Part shown: positions 17,202 through 25,526 of the stretch, piece after piece
Position numbering within the stretch: the first letter of the stretch is position 1
Layout of the letters: every line of letters begins with the position of its first letter
Assembly: GCA_001701225.1 (NCBI GenBank)
Contig: DAAQ01000032.1
Span: 55,559 to 119,558 of the forward strand
Direction: 5' to 3'
Length of the DNA stretch: 64,000 nt
Origin: Bacteroidales bacterium H5
Lineage (GTDB): Bacteria; Bacteroidota; Bacteroidia; Bacteroidales; Muribaculaceae
The notes under the pieces: model-generated
The model's database searches: none
What the model saw: the letters and a program-made list of their open reading frames with translations, nothing else
What the model was told of the DNA's origin: nothing
Made by a program: the position numbers and the translations under genes

Positions 17202-18368
17202 TTACCGGTGCGAATGGATGCCAGCCCGGGCTGCCTTGAAGTCTGAGATGGTATGTGGCACCCGGGCGTTGCTCTCAGACCCTATGTCCAACAATTTGCA
17301 ATATCTATTTCTGTTGGCGACATCTCTGTCACAGTTACATGTGAACTGCCATTCTATCTTTTCAGGATGCCCGACATGACGCAGAATTCCCTGAAAATAC
17401 GGCAGGTCGACATCGCTCATCGAATGGCCGAGGACAGTAATCTGCTTTACGTCACTAAGAGATTTGAAAAAGTCGCTGTGGCGGCGGATGATTTCATCAC
17501 ATCGCTTTATATTGTGCCTGAAATATTCCTCGGTGAGCTCTACCGCCTGTTCGACTGCATAATATCTTATAGGCAGCCGATAGCCATGCATTCCGTCACG
17601 CTCATCATCGTGAAAATAAGCGAGATATGCAAGTTTGTCGTTGGCGAAATAGTGGCCTTGACGGTCTTTCAGGTTCGGGCGGTAACGTCTGCGCCGTGCA
17701 TGTCTGTGGCACCAACGTTCAAAAGCCGCTTCCGCATCGGTCTCCCTATGGCCGAGTACCAGCGAGCCGAACGGTTGCCTGCGGTCGCCATGTATGTAAC
17801 AGATTCTGTCGGCCGCGACACCATAATGCTCTTCAAGAAACAGCGTGTAATTGAAATTAAGGAACAGGGCGTCGCGATCCAGCCCAATCATATTGCCCTT
17901 GAAACCTTTGGCGTATTGTAGCGTGTTGACCCAGCGATGGAAGCGATACTGCATCTCAAAGGTGCATTCCTCAACCGTGGCGGCGATTGAGTCAACCGCC
18001 GCGTAAAAGTCGGCATAGGTGAACCTGTCGTCATCCTCATCGACCGCAGGCAGCTGCATATCGAGGAAATCAAATACCTTTTCACGATCAAATTCGCCAA
18101 GATGCCTCTCGAAATCGCTCCATAGATATTTTGTAGCCCATGTGTTCCGCGGATACGGCAGACCTTTGCCGAATACGGTCGACAGCTTGAAACCAAGCGG
18201 ACCGGCAAAGTTATTGATGAGCGAGCGAGGGCCGAAAAAAAGTTCGAAGGACTTGGCGCACAGTTCATCTTGCCGCAGGAGATATCCCCGGAAATCCCAA
18301 TACGAGGATTTCGCACCATGATAACGGTCAAAGCCGTTCCCGATAACATACAGATGCTCGGCGCCCAT
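17202..18368 (-). CDS. AbiH-family abortive-infection protein
   Basis: A 388-residue protein with the AbiH pattern: LYVIGNGFDRYHGAKSSYWDF at the N-terminus (a Rossmann-like GNGFD loop), FLNFNYTLFLEEHYG mid-protein, YIHGD, and VLGHSMSDVDLPYF near the C-terminus. AbiH proteins have been linked to phage resistance in lactococci, and the fold has SIR2-like features; mechanism and trigger are not known here. It sits alone beside a truncated nitroreductase in a region of gene debris, consistent with a mobile defence cargo. A promoter with TAACTTTG at 18467-18460 gives a leader of about 85 nt. Confidence 0.85.
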   Translation of the reverse strand: MGAEHLYVIGNGFDRYHGAKSSYWDFRGYLLRQDELCAKSFELFFGPRSLINNFAGPLGFKLSTVFGKGLPYPRNTWATKYLWSDFERHLGEFDREKVFDFLDMQLPAVDEDDDRFTYADFYAAVDSIAATVEECTFEMQYRFHRWVNTLQYAKGFKGNMIGLDRDALFLNFNYTLFLEEHYGVAADRICYIHGDRRQPFGSLVLGHRETDAEAAFERWCHRHARRRRYRPNLKDRQGHYFANDKLAYLAYFHDDERDGMHGYRLPIRYYAVEQAVELTEEYFRHNIKRCDEIIRRHSDFFKSLSDVKQITVLGHSMSDVDLPYFQGILRHVGHPEKIEWQFTCNCDRDVANRNRYCKLLDIGSESNARVPHTISDFKAARAGIHSHR

Positions 18369-18885
18369 AAAGATGTGATTCTACTACAGATGTCTTATCC
18401 TTCACCGACTCCATACCCATATTCCGTGAGACCATAGGGATGAAATATCCGGCACTGTGCAAAGTTAGCGAATATCGCCGAAAATCAAAAATAAACTGTA
18501 CAGTATGGATTAGTCTCAGAGATTTCAACCATATTGGACGCAATAGTGATGTTTTCTGCATCGATCCGGGATGTCAAAGCGACCCGGGAGACAGGGCCGG
18601 ATTCATGGTCCAGCAAGGTTGCCGGGTTGGTACACACAGGGAAAGAGGAGGCACCAGAGTCCATCATAACCGCAGTCTGTGGATAAACGCCTACGTCTGC
18701 TCCCGCATACGGCTGACAGAGAGAGACCCTCCTTCTGTACCAAGTACGGAAGGAGGGTCTCTCTCTAATCTATCGGCCATTGGGCCGGGAAAATCGGGCT
18801 GCCATGATGACGTTCAGGCCAGGGTCATGCGACACATGACCTGCAGGCTGTCTCAGATGGCGCCGGAGGCCATCTGCTCACGGCA
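18369..18885. other. 517-bp region: abiH promoter, degraded sequence and large hairpin
   Basis: It contains the abiH promoter (-7 TAACTTTG at 18467-18460) and a 21-bp-arm hairpin at 18720-18764. It also has a minus-strand open stretch (about 18485-18715) of some 77 codons lacking a credible start, promoter or recognisable family. It is best treated as gene debris. Confidence 0.5.
18720..18764. repeat. Large hairpin downstream of the rubrerythrin gene
   Basis: Arms of about 21 nt (18720-18740 and 18744-18764; core GACCCTCCTTC / GAAGGAGGGTC) pair with a single G-U around the loop CAA. There is no T-run on either side. It may stabilise the 3' end of the rubrerythrin mRNA. Confidence 0.7.
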
Positions 18886-19428
18886 TCAGTAGTTCCGGGC
18901 CTCTATCTCGAAGAAGCTGCGCTTATGCTGGCATACGGGACAAACCTCGGGCGCCTTCTTGCCGATGTGGATATGTCCGCAATTGCGGCAGATCCATACA
19001 GTGTCACCATCGCGCGAGAAGACAATGCCTTCCTTGATGTTCTGCAGCAGACGACGATAGCGTTCCTCATGATGCTTCTCGATGGCGGCGACAGCGCGGA
19101 AGCGGGCGGCTATCTCAGGGAAGCCCTCGGCGTCAGCCTCCTCGGCCATTTTTGAATACATATCGGTCCATTCGTAGTTCTCACCCTGGGCGGCAGCCTG
19201 GAGATTGTCCATTGTGCCTGAGATTTCGCCTCCGTTCAGGAGCTTGAACCACAGTTTGGCATGTTCCTTTTCGTTGTTCGCAGTCTCCTCGAAGATTGCT
19301 GCGATCTGCTCGTAGCCGTCCTTACGGGCCTTTGATGCAAAATACGAATACTTGTTGCGTGCCATTGACTCACCGGCAAAGGCTTCCTGGAGGTTACGCT
19401 CAGTCTTGGTTCCTTTCAGATCTTTCAT
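18886..19428 (-). CDS. rbr: Rubrerythrin
   Basis: A 180-residue non-haem di-iron peroxidase that reduces hydrogen peroxide in anaerobes using electrons from its own rubredoxin-like centre. The ferritin-like part carries paired iron ligands (NLQEAFAGESMARNKY; EETANNEKEHAKLW; AIEKHHEERYRRLL). The C-terminal rubredoxin-like domain has two Cys pairs, CRNCG and CPVC. Its ATG overlaps the stop of the upstream Fur-family gene by 4 nt, so the two are translationally coupled and presumably co-regulated by peroxide. Confidence 0.97.
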   Translation of the reverse strand: MKDLKGTKTERNLQEAFAGESMARNKYSYFASKARKDGYEQIAAIFEETANNEKEHAKLWFKLLNGGEISGTMDNLQAAAQGENYEWTDMYSKMAEEADAEGFPEIAARFRAVAAIEKHHEERYRRLLQNIKEGIVFSRDGDTVWICRNCGHIHIGKKAPEVCPVCQHKRSFFEIEARNY

Positions 19429-19886
19429 TCTGTTGTAGTTTTATGTTGTTTTAAGTTCTCTGTATCTGTCTTTGCGGCACACTCCGGGCAAATGCCCTTA
19501 AAATAGACATTCACGTTGTCACAAAGAAATTCGGGCGGGACAGTCAATGATGACATGTCAAGCGGGATGTCGAAAATCTTTTTGCAGTCGCGGCACATGA
19601 AATGCGCATGCGGGGTATGCAGCGTCGAATCGTAGCGGGTAGATTCTGACGATATGTTGATATCGTTGATCAGCCCCTTCTCTGCAAGCAACTTTACATT
19701 GTTGAACACAGTGGTCCGTGACAGTGTGGGATTGTTCCTGTGTACGAATGAATAAATCTCATCGGCAGTAGGATGAGTCTCGCATGAGGATACGAATTCC
19801 AGGATTTCAAGCCTCTGTATGGAGGGCCTGATACCTGCGTCGGCAATCTTCCTGAGAGCCCCGGCCTTATCAATCATATTCTTCAT
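19425..19886 (-). CDS. Fur-family peroxide regulator (PerR-like)
   Basis: A 153-residue metalloregulator with a winged helix (RPSIQRLEILEFVSSCETHPTADEIYSFV, TLSRTTVFNNVKLLAEKGLI), the metal-binding H-x-H-F-x-C-x-x-C segment HAHFMCRDC, and a second CPEC pair for structural zinc. Context (rubrerythrin in the same operon, ahpCF nearby) argues for PerR-type hydrogen-peroxide sensing rather than iron sensing. A 9-5-9 perfect inverted repeat overlaps its promoter, which suggests autoregulation. ATG at 19886. Confidence 0.9.
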   Translation of the reverse strand: MKNMIDKAGALRKIADAGIRPSIQRLEILEFVSSCETHPTADEIYSFVHRNNPTLSRTTVFNNVKLLAEKGLINDINISSESTRYDSTLHTPHAHFMCRDCKKIFDIPLDMSSLTVPPEFLCDNVNVYFKGICPECAAKTDTENLKQHKTTTE

Positions 19887-19899
19887 GTAAAATCACTTT

Positions 19900-19926
19900 A
19901 ATTTTGTATTCAGTACAAAATTATAT
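19900..19926 (-). promoter_or_regulatory. PerR-box-like operator over the perR-rbr promoter
   Basis: AATTTTGTA (19900-19908), spacer TTCAG, TACAAAATT (19914-19922) is a perfect inverted repeat of PerR-box type. On the minus strand it contains TATAATTTTG (19926-19917), the likely -7 element, so a bound repressor would block transcription. Confidence 0.75.
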
Positions 19927-20150
19927 CAAATTCAATAAACTGCCAAATATTTTAACATATATTATCCAATTCTTTTTTTGCAGGATTCCACCATCCCCGA
20001 CCGCCTGCGGCCATGTGTTCGGGTATATGTTTTTAACTTCTGTTGTCAAACGGTTTCTAAATTTACTTAAGATATGGCTGAGGGGATGAACCGTCCCGAC
20101 AGGGCGTATGTTTTACTGCCGGAAACAATCTAAAACCCAAACAAGACCAT

Positions 20151-20717
20151 ATGGAATCTATAATCAACTCTCACATCCCCGAATTCAAGGTACAGGCCTA
20201 TCACAATGGCGAGTTCAAGACAGTGACCGACAAGGATGTGCTCGGCAAGTGGGCAGTATTCTTCTTCTACCCTGCCGATTTCACCTTTGTGTGCCCGACA
20301 GAGCTTGAGGACATGGCCGACAAATACGAGGATTTCAAACGCCTCGGCGTAGAGGTCTACTCGGTGAGCACCGACTCGCATTTCGTGCACAAGGCATGGC
20401 ACGACACCTCGGACAGCATTAAGAAGATCCAGTATCCCATGCTGGCCGACCCGACCGGTCTGCTGAGCCGCGCGTTCGGCGTGATGATCGAGGAGGACGG
20501 CATGGCCTATCGTGGCACATTTGTCAGCAATCCCGAGGGCATCATCAAGCTTGTGGAGATCCAGGACAACAGCATAGGCCGTAATGCCGAAGAACTCCTC
20601 CGCAGGGTCGAGGCCGCACAGTTCGTAGCTACCCACGACGGCGAGGTATGTCCTGCCAAATGGAGACAGGGGCAGGCCACCCTCAAACCCAGCATCGACC
20701 TTGTAGGCAAAATCTGA
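20151..20717 (+). CDS. ahpC: Alkyl hydroperoxide reductase subunit C (peroxiredoxin)
   Basis: A 188-residue typical 2-Cys peroxiredoxin that reduces hydrogen peroxide and organic peroxides in the cytosol. Peroxidatic Cys48 lies in FTFVCPTE and resolving Cys167 in GEVCPAKW; both are intact, and the length is that of bacterial AhpC. It is recycled by AhpF, encoded just downstream. The 264-bp region upstream separates it from the divergent Fur-family gene; no convincing consensus promoter for ahpC is visible there. Confidence 0.98.
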   Translation: MESIINSHIPEFKVQAYHNGEFKTVTDKDVLGKWAVFFFYPADFTFVCPTELEDMADKYEDFKRLGVEVYSVSTDSHFVHKAWHDTSDSIKKIQYPMLADPTGLLSRAFGVMIEEDGMAYRGTFVSNPEGIIKLVEIQDNSIGRNAEELLRRVEAAQFVATHDGEVCPAKWRQGQATLKPSIDLVGKI

Positions 20718-20747
20718 GAGATCTGAAATCCCAGACATCTGAATTCA

Positions 20748-20787
20748 AGTCCCAGCCCGGAGGCTATCTTTGGCCGGGACTTTTTTC
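20748..20787 (+). terminator. Attenuating terminator between ahpC and ahpF
   Basis: AGTCCCAGCC (20748-20757) pairs with GGCCGGGACT (20772-20781), one mismatch, followed by six or more T. It would let ahpC be made in excess over ahpF. Degenerate 9-mer repeats precede it at 20713-20748. Confidence 0.8.
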
Positions 20788-20822
20788 TGTGATACGCATC
20801 TATTGACAAAACATTTTTTACT

Positions 20823-22385
20823 ATGCTTGACAACACTATAAAAGAGCAGCTTAAAAACATATTCTCCCGACTCAATTCTGACATCGCCCTCAGGATGTCA
20901 TCGCGCCCTGACGACATCCGCGGAGCCGAGATGCTGGAGTTTCTTCAGGATGTGGCGTCAACATCGCCCAGACTCTCTGTCGAGACCGAGGAAGCCGACA
21001 CCGAGGCACCTGAGTTCGGGATAGTGAAAGAGGGGACACCGACAGGAGTGAGATTCTGTGGAATTCCCAACGGACATGAGTTCTCGACCCTCCTGCTGGC
21101 GGTGCTCAACGCCGACGGCCTGGGCAAGAATCTCCCGGACGCTGCCCTGACAGCACGTATAAAGGCCCTCAGAGGCCCACTGAAGCTCCGCACCTTCGTC
21201 TCGCTCACCTGCACCAACTGCCCTGACGTGGCACAGGCACTCAATGTCATCGCCCTGCTCAATCCACAGGTAGAGCATACCGTCACCGACGGTGCTGTGG
21301 TACCCGGTGTGGTCAGCGAGCTCGACATCAAGTCGGTACCCGCGGTCTATGCCGGTGACACTCCCGTAAGTGTGGGACGTATCACACTGGGCGAGCTGCT
21401 GGCAAAACTCGAGAAGGCATGCGGCACCTCGCAATGCTCCGATGACGTGGCCCCCACCGTACGCGAATATGATGTCACCGTGCTCGGCGGAGGCCCCGCC
21501 GGATGCGCGGCAGCAATCTATTGTGCCCGCAAGGGATTCACGACTGCCGTTGTGGCCGGAGCTATCGGAGGACAGGTACTCGAGACCATGGATATAGGCA
21601 ACCTCATCTCGGTGAACTCGACCACCGGTCCCCAGCTTGCCGCAAACCTCAAGGCGCACATGGCTGACTATCCTATCGAGATATTCGAGAACCGTATCGT
21701 CAACAGTGCCGCCATTGAAGGTCCCGAGAAAGAGCTGCGCTGCACGGGCGAGACATTCAGGAGCCGTGCGCTCATCATAGCCACTGGTGCCGGATGGAGA
21801 CAGCTGTCAGTGCCGGGAGAGTCCGAGCACGTAGGTCACGGCGTGTCTTTCTGCACCCATTGTGACGGCCCGTACTACGCCGGGACACGTGTGGCAGTGG
21901 TCGGCGGAGGCAACTCGGGCATAGAGGCGGCCATCGACCTTGCCAGCCTCTGCCCCCATGTCGACCTCTTCGAGTTCACCGATTCTCTGAAAGCCGACCT
22001 GGTGCTTCAGAAGAAAGTGGCCACCCTCACCAATGTCGATATACATCTGTCATCGCAGGTAGAAGAAATCGTGGGCGACGGCACGAGCGTTTCCGGCATC
22101 AAGGTCAAGGACCTTGCGTCCGGCGAGGAGTCTGTCTATCCCGTATCGGGTGTTTTCGTACAGGTCGGCCAGAAGCCAAACAGCGCACTCTTCAAGGACC
22201 AGCTTGCAATCAACCGAGGTGGCGAGATTGAGGTCGACCGCTGTTGCCGCACAGCCGTCAAGGGTGTCTATGCAGCCGGCGATGTCACGGATGTCCCCTA
22301 CAAGCAGGTTGTGATTGCCATGGGCGAAGGAGGCAAAGCCGCCCTCTCGGCCTTCATGGACTTCATGCGCGGAGAGCTCGGATAA
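20823..22385 (+). CDS. ahpF: Alkyl hydroperoxide reductase subunit F
   Basis: A 520-residue FAD/NADH disulfide reductase that regenerates AhpC. Two N-terminal thioredoxin-fold repeats (1-195) carry the redox pair TCTNCPD at about residue 130. The thioredoxin-reductase-like part has the FAD loop VLGGGPAGCAAAIY (about 222-235), the active disulfide CTHCDG (about 344-347), the NADH loop VVGGGNSGIEAA and the C-terminal FAD motif GVYAAGDVTDVPYKQ. Full length, no lesions. It follows ahpC by about 100 nt with an intervening attenuator. Confidence 0.97.
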   Translation: MLDNTIKEQLKNIFSRLNSDIALRMSSRPDDIRGAEMLEFLQDVASTSPRLSVETEEADTEAPEFGIVKEGTPTGVRFCGIPNGHEFSTLLLAVLNADGLGKNLPDAALTARIKALRGPLKLRTFVSLTCTNCPDVAQALNVIALLNPQVEHTVTDGAVVPGVVSELDIKSVPAVYAGDTPVSVGRITLGELLAKLEKACGTSQCSDDVAPTVREYDVTVLGGGPAGCAAAIYCARKGFTTAVVAGAIGGQVLETMDIGNLISVNSTTGPQLAANLKAHMADYPIEIFENRIVNSAAIEGPEKELRCTGETFRSRALIIATGAGWRQLSVPGESEHVGHGVSFCTHCDGPYYAGTRVAVVGGGNSGIEAAIDLASLCPHVDLFEFTDSLKADLVLQKKVATLTNVDIHLSSQVEEIVGDGTSVSGIKVKDLASGEESVYPVSGVFVQVGQKPNSALFKDQLAINRGGEIEVDRCCRTAVKGVYAAGDVTDVPYKQVVIAMGEGGKAALSAFMDFMRGELG

Positions 22386-22406
22386 GTCCATCCCTTCTGT
22401 TAGAAA

Positions 22407-22455
22407 TTTTAAATCCCCATATCGCTGTCAACAGGCCACGATATGGGGATTTAAA
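22407..22455 (+). terminator. Terminator of ahpF
   Basis: AAATCCCCATATCG (22411-22424) pairs perfectly with CGATATGGGGATTT (22439-22452). The flanks are A- and T-rich, so it could act in both directions. Confidence 0.8.
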
Positions 22456-22569
22456 TGTATAAATCAACCGTATATCCGATTCGGACAAACTGATATAAAA
22501 AATATGTAATTATTCCGACGATATTAGCTTTATTCTGTCGGTTTAATTCCATATTTCCGAGTTTTTGTG

Positions 22570-22577
22570 TACCTTTG
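22570..22577 (+). promoter_or_regulatory. -7 element of the secreted repeat protein gene
   Basis: TACCTTTG followed by C, about 65 nt before the ATG at 22643. The -33 position is poorly conserved. Confidence 0.45.
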
Positions 22578-22642
22578 CGGGGTCTTTTGCTTCCGGGATT
22601 CCGTACCGGGAAGGGAGACAGGTAACATTTAATTCAGATTGC

Positions 22643-24049
22643 ATGAAAAAATTCTACACATTCACATTATGTTGTGCGGTATGTCTTTCGGCGAGTGCCG
22701 ACGGACTGCGCTTCAAGTCGGCCCGCGGGCAGGGGAACATGAAAAAAATCAGCCTCAGCATGGCAGACGCACCCATCTGGCGTCCTGTAAGCCAGACAGA
22801 CTACATGCACGACGGCGAAAGCTGGATGGAGCTGGGCAAAGTCTCGTTCAAGTATGACATGAGGGGCAACTGCACCGAGGAACTTGTCGACGAGGATGGA
22901 GCCCTATCCAAGACCGTCACGACATACGACGAATTCAACTATCCGCTGACAGTGCTCCAGACCGAAAGCGAGGACGGCGAGACATGGACAAACTCCGGCA
23001 AGACGGAGTATGTCTATGACACCAAGGTCCACGGCTTCTTCACAGAGCGCATCTCCAGCGACTGGACCGACGGCGACTGGGTCAGGAACTACCGTTGCGA
23101 GACCAACTCCATCACCCGCAATGACGACGGCAACATCGTCGAGGTGGTCAAGTCGCTCCCGCTGGGCGATGAGCTGAGACCCGCCTACAGGTCGGCATGG
23201 GGCTACGGCAGCGACGGCAAAGCCAACGAATACCGCTATTATGTGAATTACGGCGAGGACTGGGAGCTTTATGACGAACTCTCGTACAAGGATATCGTAT
23301 GGGAGAATACCAACGGACAGATGACCGTATTCGGCGACCTGCTCGAACTGACCGAGGGTAACAACCGTCTGAAATCGGCTGTGGTGTATTACCAGGACCA
23401 GCCTGACGGCCACTATCTTGTAGAATACACCGAGGGTGGATTCATCATCAGGGAGACCACCAACGACATCAACCAGATCGGGCGCACCACAAGCATGGAG
23501 ACACTCGACGCCAACGGTTCGATGCGCCTCACCACCACCGAGTATTTCGACGAGGAGGGCAATATCCTCAACGAGCCCACCTACATCAACGTGCAGGAAG
23601 CCATCATGGACGAGCACGGAAATATGGTTCAATTCGACGAGACGGAGACACTCGAGGGTGTGACGGAGCTTATCGCCTCGACCAGATACACCTACACCTA
23701 CGACGAGGCCGGCAACCCCACAGAACTCGTCAGCGAGGACTATGACTACGAGTCTCAGGAATACTATTTCATGGAGCGTACCGTCTACGGCGAATATATC
23801 AATGTCGCCTCAGGTATCGGGGTCATAAAGGGAGCCGACACCACCGCATGGACCCTCGAGGGCGATGCCGTGACAGCCTCCGCCTCGGGCCTCACAGGAC
23901 TCTCGGTATTCAATATCCAGGGTTATCGCCTGGCGCACACCCCCGCGGATGCCTCATCGGCCACAATAAGCCTTGCAGACATGATGCCCGGCGTGTACAT
24001 CATCCGCGCCGAGGGCACAGGCTCGACCTATCGCGTCCTCAGACACTGA
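22643..24049 (+). CDS. Secreted YD-repeat-like protein with C-terminal sorting-type domain
   Basis: A 468-residue exported protein (signal MKKFYTFTLCCAVCLSASA). The middle consists of about ten degenerate beta repeats with a core such as YDEAGNPTELVSEDYDYES or FKYDMRGNCTEELVDEDG, reminiscent of YD/RHS-type or other hairpin repeats. The final 75 residues (GLSVFNIQGYRL...ISLADMMPGVYIIRAEGTGSTYRVLRH) look like the type A C-terminal domain that targets proteins to the type IX secretion system in Bacteroidota. It is presumably a surface or secreted protein of unknown ligand. The frame extends upstream, but the signal peptide fixes the start at 22643. Confidence 0.75.
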   Translation: MKKFYTFTLCCAVCLSASADGLRFKSARGQGNMKKISLSMADAPIWRPVSQTDYMHDGESWMELGKVSFKYDMRGNCTEELVDEDGALSKTVTTYDEFNYPLTVLQTESEDGETWTNSGKTEYVYDTKVHGFFTERISSDWTDGDWVRNYRCETNSITRNDDGNIVEVVKSLPLGDELRPAYRSAWGYGSDGKANEYRYYVNYGEDWELYDELSYKDIVWENTNGQMTVFGDLLELTEGNNRLKSAVVYYQDQPDGHYLVEYTEGGFIIRETTNDINQIGRTTSMETLDANGSMRLTTTEYFDEEGNILNEPTYINVQEAIMDEHGNMVQFDETETLEGVTELIASTRYTYTYDEAGNPTELVSEDYDYESQEYYFMERTVYGEYINVASGIGVIKGADTTAWTLEGDAVTASASGLTGLSVFNIQGYRLAHTPADASSATISLADMMPGVYIIRAEGTGSTYRVLRH

Positions 24050-24060
24050 TATTCCGTCAA

Positions 24061-24118
24061 CAATCCATATACAGAGAGTGCCGCCCTTGTCGGGGGGGCA
24101 CTCTCTGTATATGGATTG
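24061..24118. terminator. Long perfect hairpin after the secreted repeat protein
   Basis: The 22-nt arms (24061-24082 and 24097-24118, core CAGAGAGTGCC / GGCACTCTCTG) are perfect complements, and further GCCC/GGGG pairing is possible in the loop. It lies between the plus-strand gene and a minus-strand gene fragment, so it probably ends both transcripts. Confidence 0.7.
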
Positions 24119-24131
24119 AATCTGTACTATT

Positions 24132-24398
24132 TCAATGTGTCGTACCCGACATATATCGGGGCCCGAACGGCATGGTCTCCCAGTCCGACTGGCTGGCATA
24201 GCGGTAGCGGGTCCTCCCGGTCATGGGGCGTGTCTTCATCAGGAAAAGTGCGTTGCTGAAATTCTCGAGAAACTCCAGCTCGACATAATATTCTCCCTTC
24301 TCAAGTGTGATCTCCTCAGGGAATGTGTAGCTGAACCGGCCATCAACGAGAGCGTCGCGCTCATAATCGAAATACATAAAAAGGCCAGTACGTTCCAT
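24132..24398 (-). pseudogene. 3' fragment of a gene related to the one at 56056
   Basis: The 88 codons encode a beta-rich tail (GRFSYTFPEEITLEKGEYYVELEFLENFSNALFLMKTR...MPFGPRYMSG). It resembles the C-terminus of the carboxypeptidase-regulatory-like protein at 56056-56928 (TYTYRLPDLIRLPENAMVEIEALES...STFAMPFFAE). There is no signal peptide, no promoter and a stop about 17 codons upstream in frame, so this looks like the remnant of a gene whose 5' two-thirds is gone. It could alternatively be a small intact gene, but nothing supports a start. Confidence 0.5.
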
Positions 24399-24511
24399 TT
24401 TGGAACAGACTGCTGCGGACGGTAAAATCTCGCAACAGCTACGTCAGGATGTCGTGAGGCACAACGCCCAATATCCTTTCACAGCTTTAAGAAAGAGAGC
24501 CGGAAGGGGAA

Positions 24512-25390
24512 TCAGGCTTTCTGCTGGTTGCGGTAGTTTTTGGGGGAGAGGCCCATGATGCGGGTGAAAAGGCGCGAGAAATAGAACTGGTCTTCAAATC
24601 CGAGCTTGAAACTAATCTGGTTCAATTTCATGGCGGTGGTGTCGAGCAGCTCGCACGCCTTGCGTATCTTCATGAGGTTGAAATATGTGAGGGGGCCGTA
24701 TCCGGTGCGCTTCCTGAACAGCGCCGAAAGATATGAGGGGGAGAATCCGGCATAACAGGCGATGTCATCGAGCGTGAGGCGACGCTCGATATTCTCGCGC
24801 ATATAATGGAGTGTCGAGTCTATCACGTCGGGATCATGCCCCTGCTCACCGACCTTGCGGTATGGCCGCAGGCATCTCAGCGATTCGAGGAAATGATGGA
24901 ACGTAGCGACGGCATAGCGGATGTTCTCGAGGGCGAAGGAGTCGTTGAGGGTATTGAATATCTCCTCGAAGAGGTTGATGCGGTCGGCAATCCTTGAATC
25001 GACAGCCGGAGCGATGGTCTGCGGGGCACTGGCAATGGCGAAATGACGCGCATGCGTACCGCTGAAATGTGCCCAGTAGATGGTCCATGGATCTTCGTCC
25101 GAGCTGGCATAGGTGTGTGGAATCCCTGCCGGGAGTATGAAATACTGGCCCAGGCCGACATCATATCTTACCCCGCTCAGCTCATACCATCCGTGGCCGT
25201 CGATGCAGTAGATGAACACATATTGCCCTATCGGGGGGTCGCGGTGACGGTAGTGGTGCGAGGCGCGGGGATAATAGCCGATGTCGGTGATATGGAGGAG
25301 ACTCGTCAGGGGGTCCCGTTCCATGATTTCGGTGATGACTTTGGGCAGAACCAGCGAACGCTCGCCGCTGAAGCCCGACTTGATTCTCAT
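24512..25390 (-). CDS. AraC-family sugar-responsive regulator
   Basis: A 292-residue regulator: N-terminal cupin/AraC ligand domain (QYVFIYCIDGHGWYELSG, GQYFILPAGIPHTY with metal/ligand-type His) and two C-terminal HTH_18 motifs (LTLDDIACYAGFSPSYLSALFRKRTGYGPLTYFNLMKI; LNQISFKLGFEDQFYFSRLFTRIMGLSPKNYR). It is divergent from the sugar symporter gene 136 bp away, implying that it controls that operon. The -7 TAACTTTG at 25403-25396 puts the transcription start at or next to the ATG at 25390, so the mRNA is probably leaderless. Confidence 0.93.
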   Translation of the reverse strand: MRIKSGFSGERSLVLPKVITEIMERDPLTSLLHITDIGYYPRASHHYRHRDPPIGQYVFIYCIDGHGWYELSGVRYDVGLGQYFILPAGIPHTYASSDEDPWTIYWAHFSGTHARHFAIASAPQTIAPAVDSRIADRINLFEEIFNTLNDSFALENIRYAVATFHHFLESLRCLRPYRKVGEQGHDPDVIDSTLHYMRENIERRLTLDDIACYAGFSPSYLSALFRKRTGYGPLTYFNLMKIRKACELLDTTAMKLNQISFKLGFEDQFYFSRLFTRIMGLSPKNYRNQQKA

Positions 25391-25395
25391 GCCTG

Positions 25396-25403
25396 CAAAG
25401 TTA
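25396..25403 (-). promoter_or_regulatory. -7 element of araC-family gene (leaderless)
   Basis: Minus-strand TAACTTTG followed by C. With the usual distance of 5-7 nt the transcript would start at about 25390, the A of the start codon. Confidence 0.5.
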
Positions 25404-25526
25404 GTGAATATCCCGAGATAAAAAAGTAAGATTGTCCATGTATAATCATGATTTTGTCATTTTCCGGGCCGGGCAGGGGGTGTAATTTTGCAACAGGAAA
25501 AATACTTACCAAAAATCATATCATCA

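Noticed and set aside
18440..18892. Open frames on both strands between abiH and rubrerythrin (150 codons plus; about 77 codons minus)
   Set aside because: Neither shows a promoter, ribosome-binding site, domain or unbiased codon use; both cross or abut the large hairpin. Treated as debris.
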